Shown here in pieces: positions 15,217 through 23,416 of a stretch of 30,088 nt of DNA. A program made the position numbers and the translations under genes. The DNA is taken from contig JAEXLD010000091.1 in NCBI GenBank assembly GCA_023445445.1, positions 1 to 30,088 on the forward strand, read 5' to 3'. The notes beneath the pieces were generated by a model. It was given only the letters and a program-made list of their open reading frames with translations. It was not told the DNA's origin and made no database searches. This stretch comes from Bacillota bacterium (GTDB lineage Bacteria; Bacillota; Clostridia; Clostridiales; Clostridiaceae). Every line of letters begins with the position of its first letter. Positions within the stretch are counted from its first letter, which is position 1.

Positions 15217-16080
15217 ATGTTAGTTTCAGCAAAGGAAATGTTAAACAAGGCTAAAGCGGGAAAATACGCTGTAGGTCAATTCAATATCAACAACTTAGAA
15301 TGGACTAAAGCTATATTATTAACTGCTCAAGAAAATAATTCACCAGTTATATTAGGAGTTTCAGAAGGAGCTGCTAAATATATGTGTGGTTTCAAAACAG
15401 TAGTTGGAATGGTAAACGGAATGATGGAAGAATTAAACATCACTGTACCAGTTGCAATTCACTTAGACCACGGTAGCTATGAAGGTGCTTTAAAAGCTAT
15501 GGAAGCTGGTTTCTCATCAATAATGTTTGATGGATCTCACTATCCAATAGATGAAAATATAGCTAAAACAAAGGAAATGGTTAGATTAACTTCAGAAAGA
15601 GGATTATCTTTAGAAGCTGAAGTTGGATCAATCGGTGGAGAAGAAGACGGAGTTGTTGGTGCTGGAGAAATCGCAGATGCAGCTGAATGTAAAGCAATTG
15701 CTGACTTAGGAGTTACTATGTTAGCTGCTGGTATTGGTAACATCCACGGAGTATATCCATCAAACTGGAAGGGTTTAAGCTTTGATGCTTTAGAAGCTAT
15801 AAGCAAAGTAACTAACAATGTTCCACTAGTATTACACGGTGGTACTGGAATTCCAGAAGATATGATAAAGAAAGCTATTTCTTTAGGAGTTTCTAAAATC
15901 AATGTTAACACTGAATGTCAATTAGCATTTGCTGAAGGTACTAGAAAGTACATCGAAGCTGGAAAAGACCTACAAGGAAAAGGCTTTGACCCAAGAAAGC
16001 TTTTAGCTCCAGGATTTGAAGCTATTAAAGCTACAGTTAAAGAAAAAATGGAATTATTCGGATCAATCAACAAAGCGTAA
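15217..16080 (+). CDS. fba: Fructose-bisphosphate aldolase, class II
   Basis: Zinc-dependent aldolase that cleaves fructose-1,6-bisphosphate to dihydroxyacetone phosphate and glyceraldehyde-3-phosphate. The 287-residue length suits the short class II type. IHLDHGSYE has catalytic Asp84 and zinc ligand His85. Further zinc histidines are His177 (NIHGVYPSNW) and His207 (LHGGTGIP), and NVNTE follows. ATGGAGGT lies upstream of ATG 15217. The gene uses more C-ending codons (AAC, TTC, GAC) than its neighbours, as expected of a highly expressed glycolytic gene. A tagatose-bisphosphate specificity cannot be excluded but is less likely. Confidence 0.95.
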   Translation: MLVSAKEMLNKAKAGKYAVGQFNINNLEWTKAILLTAQENNSPVILGVSEGAAKYMCGFKTVVGMVNGMMEELNITVPVAIHLDHGSYEGALKAMEAGFSSIMFDGSHYPIDENIAKTKEMVRLTSERGLSLEAEVGSIGGEEDGVVGAGEIADAAECKAIADLGVTMLAAGIGNIHGVYPSNWKGLSFDALEAISKVTNNVPLVLHGGTGIPEDMIKKAISLGVSKINVNTECQLAFAEGTRKYIEAGKDLQGKGFDPRKLLAPGFEAIKATVKEKMELFGSINKA

Positions 16081-16093
16081 TTCCATAAAATTT

Positions 16094-16130
16094 AAGGAGT
16101 ACTACAGAAATGTGGTACTCCTTTATTTTT
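16094..16130 (+). terminator. Terminator of fba
   Basis: AAGGAGTACTACA (16094-16106), a GAAA tetraloop and TGTGGTACTCCTT (16111-16123) form a 13-bp stem with one G-T pair, followed by TATTTTTT. It is 13 bp past the fba stop. Confidence 0.92.
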
Positions 16131-16174
16131 TAATTTAAACTAAAAGTTTTAGCTTAAACTAATATTTAGCTTAT

Positions 16175-16990
16175 TTATCCTAAAGCTACATCTAAAACCA
16201 TCATTACTATAAATCCTAAGATAAGTCCTAAAGTAGTTAATTTCTTGTTTTGTATTGAAGCTTCTGGTAATAACTCTGCACCTACTACAGCAATCATTGC
16301 TCCTGCTGAAAATGATAATAAAAATGGAAGCATACTTCTTACTGCTAAAGCTGCAATAACTCCTATAACTCCTGCAATAGGCTCTACAAGTCCTGATGCT
16401 TGACCATAAAGGAAACTTTTTGTTCTTGATAATCCTTCACTTCTTAAAGGTAATGAAACTGCTGCTCCTTCTGGGAAATTTTGAAGGCCTATTCCTAAAG
16501 CAAGAGCAAGAGCTGCTGCTATACTAGCTCCTGGTATTCCTGCTGCTACTCCTCCAAAAGCTACTCCAACAGCTAATCCTTCTGGTATATTATGAAGAGT
16601 TACAGCTAAAACTAATAAAGCACTTTTTCTATATTTTACTGATTTTGAAATATTCTCATCACTTTTATTTATTATAACTCCATAAGAATAAGTATCCATT
16701 AACTTATCCGCAAAAACTAAAAATGCACCACCTAAAAAGAATCCTATTGAAGGAATAACAAAACCAGAATATCCAAGTTCCTGTGAAAGTTCAATGGCAG
16801 GGCTTAAAAGAGACCAAAAGCTAGCTGCTACCATTACTCCAGCACCAAAACCTAACATTGTATTTAAAATTCTCCTATCAAATTTCTTAAAGAAAAATAC
16901 TACAGCAGCTCCTAAAGCAGTTACTGACCAAGTAAATAAAGTTGCAAGTAATCCTTGAAAAATTGGGTTTAACCCTATAAACCATTCCAT
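16175..16990 (-). CDS. ZIP-family metal transporter
   Basis: A 271-residue membrane protein with about eight hydrophobic segments. The two metal-site motifs of bacterial GufA/ZupT-like ZIP proteins are HNIPEGLAVGVAFGG and QNFPEGAAVSLPLRSEG. A short cytoplasmic loop (residues about 100-125, INKSDENISKSVKYRK) separates the N-terminal three segments from the core. It probably imports zinc or another divalent metal. AAGGAGGAT stands before ATG 16990. It converges on fba and is monocistronic. Its substrate cannot be assigned further. Confidence 0.9.
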   Translation of the reverse strand: MEWFIGLNPIFQGLLATLFTWSVTALGAAVVFFFKKFDRRILNTMLGFGAGVMVAASFWSLLSPAIELSQELGYSGFVIPSIGFFLGGAFLVFADKLMDTYSYGVIINKSDENISKSVKYRKSALLVLAVTLHNIPEGLAVGVAFGGVAAGIPGASIAAALALALGIGLQNFPEGAAVSLPLRSEGLSRTKSFLYGQASGLVEPIAGVIGVIAALAVRSMLPFLLSFSAGAMIAVVGAELLPEASIQNKKLTTLGLILGFIVMMVLDVALG

Positions 16991-17109
16991 ATTATATCCT
17001 CCTTAGTATTTATATAAAATCCTTAATTATAATTTACTAAGAAGAATATATTTTTGTTACAACTATTACTACTAATATAGAAAATTTGACAAATTTCATT
17101 TTAAATATT

Positions 17110-17670
17110 TTATAGTCCTTCACCTTGGCCCTTTGCTAATCCTCTTTCCTCTAACAATTCATAAATTGTCTTTGATGTGGTATCTTCTATTGTATACCCT
17201 AATATATTTAATATTTCTTTAAGTCTCTCTTCTGAATAAGTTTCAATTTCTAAGTAAGGAAAAGGGCAAAAACTCTTATCGTTAATATCTATTTCAACTA
17301 AAGAATCTTTTATTTTATAACTTTCTCTATACTTTTTTATGGATTGTTTTAAAGATAACCCTAAAGAAGTGAATATTTTACTTGCAGCTTCCTTATCTTC
17401 TACTATGGTTTCATTTTCTTCCATTTCCTTAAATGTACCTTGACTTAACATTTTCTTTGTAGTCATATACACTACTTCTTTATTATTAAGTCTATCGTCA
17501 GTTATTCTTATTCTTGCATATCCTTTAGCATTTAAAAGTCTATTGTCTTCAAAATCGTATATATTATTAATTTGATATTCTTCCTTTACTTTTTCAGCTC
17601 CAATATTATTTAAAATTTTTCTTATTTTATCAACATCTATATCAACTACTCTTGTTTCTAATTCTTTCAT
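17110..17670 (-). CDS. CYTH-domain protein (class IV adenylate cyclase / triphosphatase type)
   Basis: A 186-residue single-domain CYTH protein. The N-terminal signature is a variant of ExExK (ELETR, residues 3-7). Alternating charged strands typical of the tunnel fold follow: YARIRITDD, VYMTTKK, YRESYKI, LVEIDIND and YLEIETYSE. Members hydrolyse or cyclise triphosphate substrates, for example inorganic triphosphate, thiamine triphosphate or ATP to cAMP. Which reaction applies is unknown. The Lys-to-Arg change in ExExK is worth noting. The start ATG 17670 has AAGGAG upstream. No partner gene is adjacent. Confidence 0.8.
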   Translation of the reverse strand: MKELETRVVDIDVDKIRKILNNIGAEKVKEEYQINNIYDFEDNRLLNAKGYARIRITDDRLNNKEVVYMTTKKMLSQGTFKEMEENETIVEDKEAASKIFTSLGLSLKQSIKKYRESYKIKDSLVEIDINDKSFCPFPYLEIETYSEERLKEILNILGYTIEDTTSKTIYELLEERGLAKGQGEGL

Positions 17671-17879
17671 AATACCACTCCTTAAATTTTATATGAAATA
17701 TTATAACACACATACCCATTTAATATATCCTACTAATATCATTTGTAAATTATATTAATTATTTATATACATTTTTTTACTAAAAGACTAATATTTATAA
17801 GTTTTTATTCGATATTATAATTAAAGTATATAAAAATATGTTTTCTTATTTAGTATAAATATGTTTAGGGGTAAATTTT

Positions 17880-18929
17880 ATGAATAATAAAAAAGAAATA
17901 ATAGATATTATAAATCTAAAAGCTGGTATGATAACTTCTGAGGATATTGTTTTTAATGGAACTGTATTGGTGGGAAAGGGTATTAAATTAACAGAGCAGA
18001 TGCTAGATAAACTTAAATCTCTTTATGCTTTTGATAAAATCGAAATCCTTAGCAATGATAAGGTTTCTAAAGAAGCTATTGCTGTGGAAGAAGCGAAAAA
18101 CACTTTAAAAAATGTAGCCAATAGCGTTGAGTACATATTTACTAATTCCACCAGTCTTAAAGCAACAAGTACAAATGAAATAAATGATTATGCTAAAAAG
18201 CTTCTCAGCCAAGTTAAAGTAAATAACAATATGATAAAAAGTATAATACTTAGTGGTAGTGGTGAAGATTCAATTTATATGCATTCAGTAAATGTAGCTG
18301 TTTTAAGCTATTTACTAGGGAAATGGGCTAATATGCCTGAAAGTAAATTACATTCTTTAATCTACGCTTCTCTTCTTCATGACTTTGGTAAAACTAAAAT
18401 TGACAAAAAAATAATTAATAAGCCTACAAAACTTACTAAAGCAGAATATGAAGTAGTACAAAATCATCCAATCCTTGCTTATAACGATATAAAAGATATT
18501 CCATTTATAAGTCAGTCCGTTTTATATGGAGTATTAATGCATCATGAAAGATGTGATGGTAGTGGTTATCCATTGGGACTAACTGGTGATCAAATCCATG
18601 AATTTGCTAAGATAATAGCAATTACAGATACCTTTGATGCAATTAATTCTAATAGATGTTATAAGAAAAAGAAAACGCCTCTTCAATCTTTAAAAACAAT
18701 AAAAGAAGAAAGCTTAACTAAATTAGATTATTCTTTATGTAATACCTTCTTAAAGGGCTTAGAAAGTTATTATGTTGGTCAAAGTGCTTTATTAAGTAAT
18801 AATTCAAAGTGTAAAATTATACAAATGAATCTTAACAATTTAGAATCACCTTTAGTATTTTCAAATGATGAATTTATAGACTTAAGCAAATCGAAAGACC
18901 TAACAATAATTGAACTTATAAATAATTAA
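17880..18929 (+). CDS. HD-GYP domain protein (putative c-di-GMP phosphodiesterase)
   Basis: 349 residues. An N-terminal region (about 1-110) without a recognised sensor domain is followed by an HD-GYP domain: HSVNVAVLSYLLG, LLHDFGK with His167-Asp168, NHPILAY, and HHERCDGSGYP at residues 221-231, then AITDTFDAINSNRCY. These are the metal-binding and GYP motifs of cyclic-di-GMP phosphodiesterases. It is soluble, with no membrane segment. AGGGG precedes ATG 17880. Hydrolysis of c-di-GMP is inferred. The C-terminal 80 residues are family-typical but degenerate. Confidence 0.9.
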   Translation: MNNKKEIIDIINLKAGMITSEDIVFNGTVLVGKGIKLTEQMLDKLKSLYAFDKIEILSNDKVSKEAIAVEEAKNTLKNVANSVEYIFTNSTSLKATSTNEINDYAKKLLSQVKVNNNMIKSIILSGSGEDSIYMHSVNVAVLSYLLGKWANMPESKLHSLIYASLLHDFGKTKIDKKIINKPTKLTKAEYEVVQNHPILAYNDIKDIPFISQSVLYGVLMHHERCDGSGYPLGLTGDQIHEFAKIIAITDTFDAINSNRCYKKKKTPLQSLKTIKEESLTKLDYSLCNTFLKGLESYYVGQSALLSNNSKCKIIQMNLNNLESPLVFSNDEFIDLSKSKDLTIIELINN

Positions 18930-18951
18930 TAAATAAATCTAAAATAAAAAG

Positions 18952-19121
18952 GGGGCTGTCGCCCAGTGTAAAATGAATAATGAAAAATGTAAAATTAAAG
19001 AAGAAACTCCCTTAGGAGTTTTTAAAATATATATCTTTTTAGTAATTCCTTTGGAATTACATCAATAATTCTACATTTTACATTCTACATTTTTAATTTA
19101 GGAGCTGTTGCGACAGCTCCC
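18952..19121. terminator. Convergent terminator split by a heptad-repeat element
   Basis: GGGGCTGTCGC (18952-18962) can pair with GCGACAGCTCC (19110-19120) across about 150 bp (10 pairs plus one G-T). The right part alone also forms GGAGCTGT-TGCG-ACAGCTCC (19101-19120). The left part is preceded by AAAATAAAAA and the right part is followed by CTCTTATT. This fits one tail-to-tail terminator for the HD-GYP and tyrA genes with a repeat element inserted in it. Confidence 0.65.
18965..19091. repeat. Heptad-repeat element in the HD-GYP/tyrA gap
   Basis: Left arm AGTGTAA, AATGAAT, AATGAAA, AATGTAA (18965-18992) and AATTAAAG. Right arm inverted: CAATAATT then CTACATT, TTACATT, CTACATT (19063-19091). 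Interior palindromes are AAACTCC-CTTA-GGAGTTT type (about 19004-19022) and GTAATTCC-TTT-GGAATTAC (about 19042-19060). Confidence 0.78.
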
Positions 19122-19155
19122 TCTTATTAACATCTCTATTTACTATATCTATAAT

Positions 19156-19989
19156 CTATAGTTTTTCTCTTCTCTTACTTGATTTTATAAATAAACTCTT
19201 TAATTCTTCCTCATCTTCATTTACTATAGAACTTCGTATATTATTTAGTTCTACTAAGAAGTTATCTATTGACTCTAATAGGTTCTCCTTATTTCCAAAA
19301 AAGAGTTCACTCCATAAATCTTCGTTGATATTAGCAATTCTAGTTAAATCCCTATAACTATCCCCAATAAAACTTCCAGTATCTCTTCCCTCTTCATCAC
19401 TATTAATTAATGCTACTGCAATAGCATGAGGTAATTGACTTGTAAAAGCAATCATCTTATCATGATATTCTGGATTTATCCTCTTTATCCTTTTAAAACC
19501 CATATCATAAATAATCTTCTCTAAAAGCTTTATATTCTCTTCCTTATTTCTATCAGTTACAGTTATTAAATAATTTGCACCTTTAAAAACCTCTTTAGAT
19601 GCATAATCTATGCCTTTTTTCTCCCTACCAGCCATAGGATGTCCAAAAATAAAATCTATCCCCTCTGGCAGCATGGATAATATATCATCAACAAAATGCT
19701 CCTTTATTCCTGTAGCATCAGTTATTATAGCCCCTTTTTTAAAATAATTCCTATTGTTATGAATAAAGTTCTTAACTAACCTTGGATAAAGAGAAATAAT
19801 AATTAAATCAGCTTCTCCTATAATCTCCTTACCATCTACATAACCTTCTTTAATTAATCCAAGCTCCTTAGCTTTTCTTAAAGTTTCTAAATTACTATCT
19901 ATTCCATAGACATCCTCATAACCTGCTGCTTTAAGTGCCATAGCATAACTACCACCAATGACACCAAGCCCTACTATTAATATTTTCAT
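19156..19989 (-). CDS. tyrA: Prephenate dehydrogenase
   Basis: Oxidises and decarboxylates prephenate to 4-hydroxyphenylpyruvate with NAD, the committed step to tyrosine. The start is ATG 19989; the four codons upstream (TTG 20001) are the GGGGG ribosome site itself. The 277 residues contain the Rossmann motif ILIVGLGVIGGSYA, TDATGIKEHF, FGHPMAGREKKGI and FTSQLPHAIAVAL. There is no C-terminal ACT domain, unlike the longer Bacillus enzyme, so tyrosine control by that route is absent. It is the last gene of the aro series and lies 117 bp after the DAHP synthase stop across a repeat element. Confidence 0.95.
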   Translation of the reverse strand: MKILIVGLGVIGGSYAMALKAAGYEDVYGIDSNLETLRKAKELGLIKEGYVDGKEIIGEADLIIISLYPRLVKNFIHNNRNYFKKGAIITDATGIKEHFVDDILSMLPEGIDFIFGHPMAGREKKGIDYASKEVFKGANYLITVTDRNKEENIKLLEKIIYDMGFKRIKRINPEYHDKMIAFTSQLPHAIAVALINSDEEGRDTGSFIGDSYRDLTRIANINEDLWSELFFGNKENLLESIDNFLVELNNIRSSIVNEDEEELKSLFIKSSKRREKL

Positions 19990-20005
19990 AAATACCCCCA
20001 ATTTA

Positions 20006-20105
20006 AATGTAGAATGTAAAATGTAAAATGTAAAATTAATGTTGAAATTCAGCCAAGGCTGAATTTCTTCAATAATTCTTCATTCTTCATTTTACATTTT
20101 TCATT
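20006..20105. repeat. Compact heptad-repeat element between DAHP synthase and tyrA genes
   Basis: The simplest complete copy, 100 bp. Left arm AATGTAG then three AATGTAA (20006-20033) and AATTAATG. One perfect palindrome GAAATTCAGCC-AA-GGCTGAATTTC lies at 20044-20067. The right arm is inverted: CAATAATT, CTTCATT, CTTCATT, TTACATT, TTTCATT (20070-20105). It fills almost the whole intergenic gap and ends next to the tyrA ribosome site. Confidence 0.85.
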
Positions 20106-20106
20106 A

Positions 20107-21120
20107 CTATAGTTTTTTTTCTTCCATTTCAGCTAAAATTCTCACTTTATCCATAATCTTCTTAAATGATTCTGGTTTGATTGATTGTTGTCCATCACTT
20201 AGAGCGCATTGTGGATTGTTGTGGACTTCTATCATAAGTCCATCTGCTCCTGCACTTATTGCTGCCTTTGCAAGTGGTTCAACAAGGTACCAGTATCCTG
20301 CTGCATGACTTGGATCTACTATTACTGGTAAATGTGATCTTCTCTTTATAACTGGTATTGCACTTAAATCTAATGTATTTCTTGTGTAGGTTTCAAAGGT
20401 TCTTATACCTCTTTCACAAAGTATTACATTTTCATTTCCTGCAGCCATTATATACTCTGCTGACATAAGCCATTCTTCAATTGTTGCTGATAAGCCTCTC
20501 TTTAATAATATAGTCTTATTAGTCTTACCTAATTGCTTTAATAAATCAAAGTTTTGCATATTTCTAGCACCAACTTGAATTACATCAACATCTCTTTCAA
20601 AAACATCTATATAATCAGTTGACATTATTTCCGTTACTATTGGTAGTCCTGTTGCTTCCCTTGCCTTTTTAAGAAGTTCTAATCCTTCTAACTCTAGACC
20701 TTGGAAACTATATGGAGATGTTCTTGGCTTAAATGCACCACCTCTTAAAAAATTTGCACCTGATGCCTTAACACTTTTAGCTATTTCTATTATTTGATCC
20801 TCACTTTCAACAGAACAAGGTCCAGCTATAATACCTAAATTTTCTCCTCCAATTAAACTACCTTTTACATCAATCACTGTATCTTCAGGCTTAAATAACC
20901 TATTAGCCTTCTTATAAGGCTCTTCCACCTTTAAAACCTTCTCTACTCCAGAAAACCTTAAAAGCTTATCTGAATCTATGGCTCTAGTTTCACCAACTAC
21001 GCCTATTATACAAAAGGTTTCACCTTGAGATAAGTGAATACCTAATCCTTTACTCTCTAATTCTCCCTTAACCTTCAATACTTCATCTTCACTACAATTT
21101 GGATTCATTACAATAATCAT
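20107..21120 (-). CDS. aroF: 3-deoxy-7-phosphoheptulonate (DAHP) synthase, type I-beta
   Basis: Condenses phosphoenolpyruvate and erythrose-4-phosphate, the first step of the shikimate pathway. The 337 residues are an N-terminal ferredoxin-like regulatory domain (about 1-75), as in the Thermotoga-type enzyme, plus a TIM barrel. The barrel has IIAGPCSVES with metal-binding Cys102, FLRGGAFKPRTSPYSFQG, VGARNMQNFDLL, LLKRGL, CERGIRTFE and IVDPSHAAGYW. GGAGGG stands before ATG 21120. Feedback by tyrosine or phenylalanine through the N-terminal domain is inferred from the family. The symbol is uncertain; aroF, aroG or aroA are all used for this type. Confidence 0.95.
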   Translation of the reverse strand: MIIVMNPNCSEDEVLKVKGELESKGLGIHLSQGETFCIIGVVGETRAIDSDKLLRFSGVEKVLKVEEPYKKANRLFKPEDTVIDVKGSLIGGENLGIIAGPCSVESEDQIIEIAKSVKASGANFLRGGAFKPRTSPYSFQGLELEGLELLKKAREATGLPIVTEIMSTDYIDVFERDVDVIQVGARNMQNFDLLKQLGKTNKTILLKRGLSATIEEWLMSAEYIMAAGNENVILCERGIRTFETYTRNTLDLSAIPVIKRRSHLPVIVDPSHAAGYWYLVEPLAKAAISAGADGLMIEVHNNPQCALSDGQQSIKPESFKKIMDKVRILAEMEEKKL

Positions 21121-21154
21121 TTTTTCTATCCCTCCATACTACGTTTAAATTAAG

Positions 21155-21349
21155 AATGAATAATGAATAATGAATAATTAATAATTATTGATATAACTCA
21201 GCATAGCTGAGTTATGAAATTTATAAATTCCCATGGAATTTATTATTTACTTTTACTTCTTTACTATTAATTTTTTCATTCTTTCATTTTTCTAAACTCC
21301 CAAGGAGTTTATTCCTTAATTTTTCATTCTAAATTCTTCATTTTTCATT
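21155..21349. repeat. Heptad-repeat element overlapping the aroQ 3' end
   Basis: Left arm three AATGAAT units (21155-21175) and AATTAAT. Right arm inverted: CTTAATT, TTTCATT, CTAAATT, CTTCATT, TTTCATT (21315-21349). Interior palindromes are ATAACTCAGC-AT-AGCTGAGTTAT type (about 21193-21216), AAATTCC-CAT-GGAATTT (about 21225-21241) and AAACTCC-CAA-GGAGTTT (about 21294-21310). The right arm encodes the last codons and stop of aroQ. Confidence 0.8.
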
Positions 21350-21768
21350 TTTAAGGCTTCCATAGCCATTACATATCCAAATTCTTTAAACCCACAAATT
21401 TGGCCAATGCATGCTGGTGCTATAACTGACTTATGCCTAAATTCTTCTCTTCCGTGTATATTTGATAAATGAACTTCTACTGTATTAATGCTTACAGCTT
21501 TAATTGCATCTAATATAGCATAGCTATAATGAGTAAATGCTCCTGGATTTATTATTATTCCGTCATACTTTTCATAATAAGCATTATGAATTTCATTAAT
21601 TATTTCACCTTCAATATTGCTTTGAAATAATTTTATGTCTATGTTTCTTTTTTGTGCTTCTTCCTTAATATAGTTGCAAATATCTTTAAAATCTCTAGTT
21701 CCGTATATTCCTTTTTCTCTTATTCCAACCATATTTAAATTTGGCCCATTAATAACTAATATCTTCAT
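21316..21768 (-). CDS. aroQ: 3-dehydroquinate dehydratase, type II
   Basis: Dehydrates 3-dehydroquinate to 3-dehydroshikimate. Type II signatures are INGPNLNMVGIREKGIYG (catalytic Arg and Tyr), NPGAFTHYSYAILDAI and VEVHLSNIHGREEFR with its catalytic His. The family usually ends near GYVMAMEAL at about residue 139. Here 11 more residues (KMKNEEFRMKN) are translated from the heptad-repeat arm, which also supplies the stop. GGGGGAAT lies before ATG 21768. aroK ends 12 bp upstream. The tail is unlikely to matter for catalysis, since the core is complete. Confidence 0.95.
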   Translation of the reverse strand: MKILVINGPNLNMVGIREKGIYGTRDFKDICNYIKEEAQKRNIDIKLFQSNIEGEIINEIHNAYYEKYDGIIINPGAFTHYSYAILDAIKAVSINTVEVHLSNIHGREEFRHKSVIAPACIGQICGFKEFGYVMAMEALKMKNEEFRMKN

Positions 21769-21780
21769 ATATTCCCCCTT

Positions 21781-22287
21781 TTACTTATTGCTATTTATTA
21801 TTTGTATTATATAATTTATTACTGCTTCTATATCTTTATCATTACTGATTCTATATTGAGAATAATCCTTATATAAATTATATCTTTCTGAATATAGGTT
21901 GTAAAGTTTAGTTACATCATCCTTTAATAACGGTCTTGAATTAGTATCTACGTCTTTTATGATGTCTTCTACCGGTCTATCTATAAAAATAATAATTCCA
22001 TTTTCCTCAAAACATTTTATATTTTCTTTTCTTTTAACTACTCCACCACCACTAGATATAACTATATTTTCCTTTATATTACTTAGTTCTTTGCAAGCCC
22101 TTGTTTCAAAATCTCTAAAATAATCCTCACCTTTTGTAAACAGTTCTTTAATTGTACTTTTAGATATATCTTGGATATAACTATCCATATCACAAAACTT
22201 ATAGCCAAGCTTCTTTGAAATTATCTTTCCAATGGTAGTTTTCCCACATCCAGGCATTCCAATTAATAATATTATATTTTTTTCCAT
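21781..22287 (-). CDS. aroK: Shikimate kinase
   Basis: Phosphorylates shikimate at the 3-hydroxyl with ATP. 168 residues from ATG 22287, chosen because TAGGTGAG lies 4 nt upstream; the GTG at 22296 overlaps that site. The P-loop is GMPGCGKTT (residues 10-18). The shikimate-binding Asp is in FCDMDSYI, the motif YFRDFE carries the binding Arg, and SSGGGVV is the glycine triplet. RPLL in the lid is also present. It lies 12 bp before aroQ and 15 bp after aroE, so the three are one operon. Confidence 0.95.
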   Translation of the reverse strand: MEKNIILLIGMPGCGKTTIGKIISKKLGYKFCDMDSYIQDISKSTIKELFTKGEDYFRDFETRACKELSNIKENIVISSGGGVVKRKENIKCFEENGIIIFIDRPVEDIIKDVDTNSRPLLKDDVTKLYNLYSERYNLYKDYSQYRISNDKDIEAVINYIIQIINSNK

Positions 22288-22302
22288 ACTACTCACCTAA
22301 AA

Positions 22303-23112
22303 TCAAATAAAATTTTTACTTATCTTATTATATATTTCTTCAATAATAGATTCATTTACAGCAGTATCTTGCCATATTTCTTGTGACTTAGCTGCCTGCC
22401 CAATAAGCATATAAAGTCCTCCAATATTTCTTTTATTTAATTCTTTTCCATAAGATAAAAACTTAGTTTCCATTGGATTGTATATTAGGTCCACTAAAAC
22501 ATCAAAATTATTAATTACCCCTTTATCTACTGGTGATTCTCCTATATTAGGATACATTCCTACTGGTGTAGAATTAATTAAAAGATCTCCCTTTAGTGAT
22601 TTTAGTTCCTCATAACTAATTAATTTTACATTTTCAAGTAAGAAATCATCCTTCTTTGGATTTCTACTTACTATGTAAACCTCTTTGGCATTATTATCTA
22701 TTAAATATTGTAAGACAGCTCTTGAAGCTCCTCCATTACCTAGTATTACTGCAATTTTATCATTAATTTCTATGTTATTAATCTTTAGCATATAGCCAAA
22801 CCCAAAATAATCTGTATTATAACCATATAGTTTACCTTTATTTAAAGATATTGTATTAATTGCCCCTATTTTTTTAGCTTCATCAGATATAAAGTCAACA
22901 TATTTTAGTATATCCTTTTTATAAGGAATAGTTACATTACATCCCTTTATTTTCAATATCTTTAAAGCTTCTGCAAAGTCTTTTAGCTTATCTCTATTAA
23001 CTTCAAACAACTTATATCCACCAGATTTATTCATTAATTTTAATATCTCATTATGAATTTCTGGTGACATACTATGAGAAAGTTTTTCTCCTAAAAGTCC
23101 ATAAAACTCCAT
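22303..23112 (-). CDS. aroE: Shikimate dehydrogenase (NADP)
   Basis: Reduces 3-dehydroshikimate to shikimate. 269 residues. The N-terminal substrate motif GEKLSHSMSPEIHN, NVTIPYKKDIL with the catalytic Lys, NTISLNKGKLYGYNTDYFGF, the dinucleotide loop LGNGGASRAVL, and NSTPVGMYP are all present. AAGGGGGT precedes ATG 23112. It is the first gene of the aroE-K-Q group, and its promoter must lie in 23113-23416 or further upstream. Confidence 0.96.
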   Translation of the reverse strand: MEFYGLLGEKLSHSMSPEIHNEILKLMNKSGGYKLFEVNRDKLKDFAEALKILKIKGCNVTIPYKKDILKYVDFISDEAKKIGAINTISLNKGKLYGYNTDYFGFGYMLKINNIEINDKIAVILGNGGASRAVLQYLIDNNAKEVYIVSRNPKKDDFLLENVKLISYEELKSLKGDLLINSTPVGMYPNIGESPVDKGVINNFDVLVDLIYNPMETKFLSYGKELNKRNIGGLYMLIGQAAKSQEIWQDTAVNESIIEEIYNKISKNFI

Positions 23113-23416
23113 ATATATTTACCCCCTTGAAAATATTAAATCTATTATATCATAAAAATAGATTGATAATCCTACAACCATAATTCTATTCTTTATAAAC
23201 TTAATCTCTATTATTAATGTATAAATTATATATACATATCAATTGTAAAATGAGGAATTCTTTGATGAATCCATAATATCCAATGATAAGCTAAGAGAAG
23301 AATTTCTTCACTCTTACTTGCTACTTCTTACATTAAATATGACATTTCTTTATTTCTATGTTAATATTAATTAAATGTATAGCTTGAAAAATAATATATT
23401 TATTATGGAGGTAATA
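23113..23416. other. Divergent region between aroE and the pentapeptide gene
   Basis: AT-rich, with no credible gene. The pyrimidine-rich stretch at about 23306-23335 (CTCTTACTTGC, ACTTCTTACATT) resembles the tract at 28999-29072 downstream of aroB and may be a degraded relative of the repeat family. Promoters for aroE and the pentapeptide gene are expected here but no consensus pair stands out. Confidence 0.4.

Noticed and set aside
15540..15911. 123-codon minus-strand frame inside fba
   Set aside because: Shadow frame caused by the strong codon bias of fba. It has no start signals.
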